From contig JAOPYX010000190.1 of assembly GCA_025964535.1 (NCBI GenBank), positions 1 to 33,246 on the forward strand: a stretch of DNA of 33,246 nucleotides. Direction: 5' to 3'. The notes beneath the pieces were generated by a model that was not told the DNA's origin, did not search any database, and was given only the letters and a program-made list of their open reading frames with translations. Below, in pieces: positions 32,019 through 33,246 of the stretch. The position numbers and the translations under genes are program-made. Numbering within the stretch: position 1 is the stretch's first letter; each line of letters begins with the position of its first letter. This stretch comes from Actinomycetes bacterium. GTDB taxonomy: Bacteria > Actinomycetota > Thermoleophilia > Gaiellales > Gaiellaceae.

Positions 32019-32804
32019 ATGCCAGGCGAACGCGCCGGACAGCCGGTGATCGTGATCACGGGCGCAGGATCGGGCCTCGGCCGGGTCACCGCCGGCCTGG
32101 TCGCGGGGCAGGGGTCGACCGTCGTCGTGCTCGACGTCGATCTCGCCGCTGCGCAGGAGACGGTGGCAGAGCTCGAGCGGAGCGGCGCGCAAGCGTCCGC
32201 GCTGCAGGCCGACGTCACCGATCCCGCTGCCGTCGCGCGGGCGAAGGATGCGGTGCTCGCCGAGCACGGACGCATCGACGGGCTCGTCAACAACGCGGGG
32301 ATCCTCACGAAGCAGGTGCTCCTCTCGGAGACGCTCGAGGCGTGGCAGCGCACGCTCGACATCAACGTCACGGGGTACTTCCTCTGCCTCCAGGCGTTCG
32401 GCGGCGCGATGGCCGATGCAGGGTCGGGCGCGATCGTGAACATCGCGTCGATCGGCGGGACGCGGCCGACGATCGGCGCCGGCGCGTACTGCGTCAGCAA
32501 GGCGGGCGTGCTCGCGTTGACGCGACAGGCGGCGCTCGAGCTCGGGCCGAGCGGCGTGCGCGTGAACGCGGTCAGCCCAGGCTTCATGAAGACGGCGATG
32601 ACCGCCGATCGCTACGCCGTTTCCGGGCTCGAGGAGCGTCGCGCGCAGATGATCCCGCTGCGGCGCATCGCGCCGCTCGAGGAGGTTGCAGGCGTCGTCG
32701 CGTTCCTGCTGACGCCGGCCGCCGGCTACGTCAACGGCGAGGAGATCGTCGTCGACGGCGGCTTCGTCCACAGCACGACGGCGAACGTCCCACAGCCGGC
32801 CTGA
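32019..32804 (+). CDS. SDR oxidoreductase (copy 3 of three similar)
   Basis: 261-residue classical short-chain dehydrogenase with TGAGSGLGR, NNAGI, NIASIGGT and YCVSK; VLDVD at beta-2 suggests NAD(H). The start is ATG at 32019, with AAAGGA five bases upstream. It is divergent from the P450 and probably shares its control region, so it may oxidise the alcohol made by the P450. It resembles the SDR pair at 29205-30760 along its whole length. Confidence 0.92.
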   Translation: MPGERAGQPVIVITGAGSGLGRVTAGLVAGQGSTVVVLDVDLAAAQETVAELERSGAQASALQADVTDPAAVARAKDAVLAEHGRIDGLVNNAGILTKQVLLSETLEAWQRTLDINVTGYFLCLQAFGGAMADAGSGAIVNIASIGGTRPTIGAGAYCVSKAGVLALTRQAALELGPSGVRVNAVSPGFMKTAMTADRYAVSGLEERRAQMIPLRRIAPLEEVAGVVAFLLTPAAGYVNGEEIVVDGGFVHSTTANVPQPA

Positions 32805-32816
32805 TCCGCCGGGCGT

Positions 32817-32848
32817 CCCTCCGCCGGCGCGGTCGCAGCGACGGAGGG
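32817..32848. terminator. Possible terminator between converging genes
   Basis: CCCTCCG (32817-32823) and CGGAGGG (32842-32848) can pair around an 18-base GC-rich loop. It lies between the SDR stop and the stop of the small membrane protein gene. There is no T-tract. Confidence 0.35.
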
Positions 32849-32873
32849 GTGGCCCGAAGGATGGAGCGCGTCG

Positions 32874-33149
32874 CTACTGCTCGAGCACGCGGCTCGCCTT
32901 GGCGAGGCCGCGGCTGAGGATGTAGCCGATCGTGAGCCAGGTGAAGAGCGTCGCGAACCCGTGCGCGTCGAACAGGTCGCTCGCGGCCCAGATGATCGCG
33001 AGCACGATCGTCGCGAGCAGGTAGATCGCGAGCTCGGCGTTGCCGGGCACCGGCAGGATCGCACCGGTGGTCGCCGTCCGGCCGAGCCCTGCGTACGCGG
33101 GCGGCGGAGGCGGCGGAACGATCGGAGGCTCGGGAGGGGTGGTCGACAT
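32874..33149 (-). CDS. Small membrane protein, function unknown
   Basis: 91-residue protein. The first 20 residues are proline-rich (PPEPPIVPPPPPPAYAG), followed by two hydrophobic segments at about 40-57 and 64-80 and a short basic tail (RGLAKASRVLEQ). It has no family I recognise; a two-helix integral membrane protein is the most that can be said. The start is ATG at 33149, with AGGAG a few bases upstream. It lies 17 bases after the VOC gene at the right edge on the same strand, so the two may be co-transcribed. It appears unrelated to the catabolic genes. Confidence 0.75.
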   Translation of the reverse strand: MSTTPPEPPIVPPPPPPAYAGLGRTATTGAILPVPGNAELAIYLLATIVLAIIWAASDLFDAHGFATLFTWLTIGYILSRGLAKASRVLEQ

Positions 33150-33166
33150 GGTGGTGCTCCTGACTG

Positions 33167-33246
33167 TCAGGCCGCGAGGGCCGGGACATGGACGATCTCC
33201 AGCTTTATTCCATCCGGGTCGAAGAAGAACACCGCGTAGTACCCCG
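33167..33246 (-). CDS. VOC (glyoxalase-fold) protein, C-terminal end only
   Basis: Only the last 25 codons are in the window: YYAVFFFDPDGIKLEIVHVP followed by a short tail and TGA at 33169-33167. FDPDG-x-K-x-E is the usual end of a glyoxalase/dioxygenase-type VOC domain, with the Glu as a metal ligand. The 5' part lies beyond the right edge, so the substrate cannot be judged. Confidence 0.75.
   Translation of the reverse strand, partial: GYYAVFFFDPDGIKLEIVHVPALAA

Noticed and set aside
1-33246. Mobile element, defence system, CRISPR array or RNA gene
   Set aside because: No transposase, integrase, direct-repeat array, tRNA-like cloverleaf or rRNA segment was seen; codon and base composition look uniform.

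Overview
The window is a GC-rich, densely packed stretch of bacterial chromosome made almost entirely of CoA-thioester catabolism genes. Two luciferase-like oxidoreductases of the kind often F420-dependent, frequent GTG/TTG starts, promoters that look leaderless, and a FadE34-like fused acyl-CoA dehydrogenase all suggest a soil actinobacterium. A deep-branching group such as Thermoleophilia is possible, but this is inference; no rRNA or marker gene is present. I saw no tRNA, rRNA, CRISPR array, insertion sequence or phage gene. No gene-free stretch exceeds 300 bases; the largest gap is 169 bases (25104-25272).

Left half (1-16879). A minus-strand MaoC hydratase and thiolase run off the left edge. 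Divergent from them is a plus operon: NDP-forming acyl-CoA ligase, thiolase-fold protein without a nucleophilic Cys, its DUF35 partner, enoyl-CoA hydratase and an NTF2/SnoaL protein. It meets tail-to-tail a minus operon of AMP-forming acyl-CoA ligase, MDR reductase and a second NTF2 paralogue. Next come a plus operon of a putative 18-codon leader peptide, flavin reductase and a degenerate RibBA homologue; a two-domain acyl-CoA dehydrogenase; and an MmgE/PrpD - SDR - VOC operon.

Right half (16876-33246). A minus operon holds a GntR/FCD regulator, a B12-type acyl-CoA mutase large subunit and a second AMP-forming ligase. Upstream on the same strand lies an Fbp-type ABC importer (binding protein, ATPase, fused permease). 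On the plus strand are two LLM oxidoreductases, a CocE/NonD hydrolase and two SDRs. Then come a minus cytochrome P450, a divergent plus SDR, a small membrane protein and the tail of a VOC protein at the right edge.

How the parts may work together (inference): an ester or amide substrate is imported, hydrolysed (CocE) and oxidised (P450, SDRs, LLMs). It is then activated to a CoA ester and degraded by dehydrogenase, hydratase, and thiolase or retro-aldol cleavage, with a mutase handling a branched intermediate. The Ltp2-like/DUF35 pair, MaoC and FadE34-like dehydrogenase resemble actinobacterial steroid side-chain degradation, but no ring-cleavage genes are present, so the substrate is unknown.

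Two regulatory styles are visible. Left-half promoters put a TANNNT hexamer 7-9 bases before the start codon, without a ribosome binding site, and carry a recurring TCCAC motif. In the right half, four intergenic regions carry odd-length ATAT-N-ATAT palindromes, one of them just upstream of the GntR gene, which suggests a local regulon.
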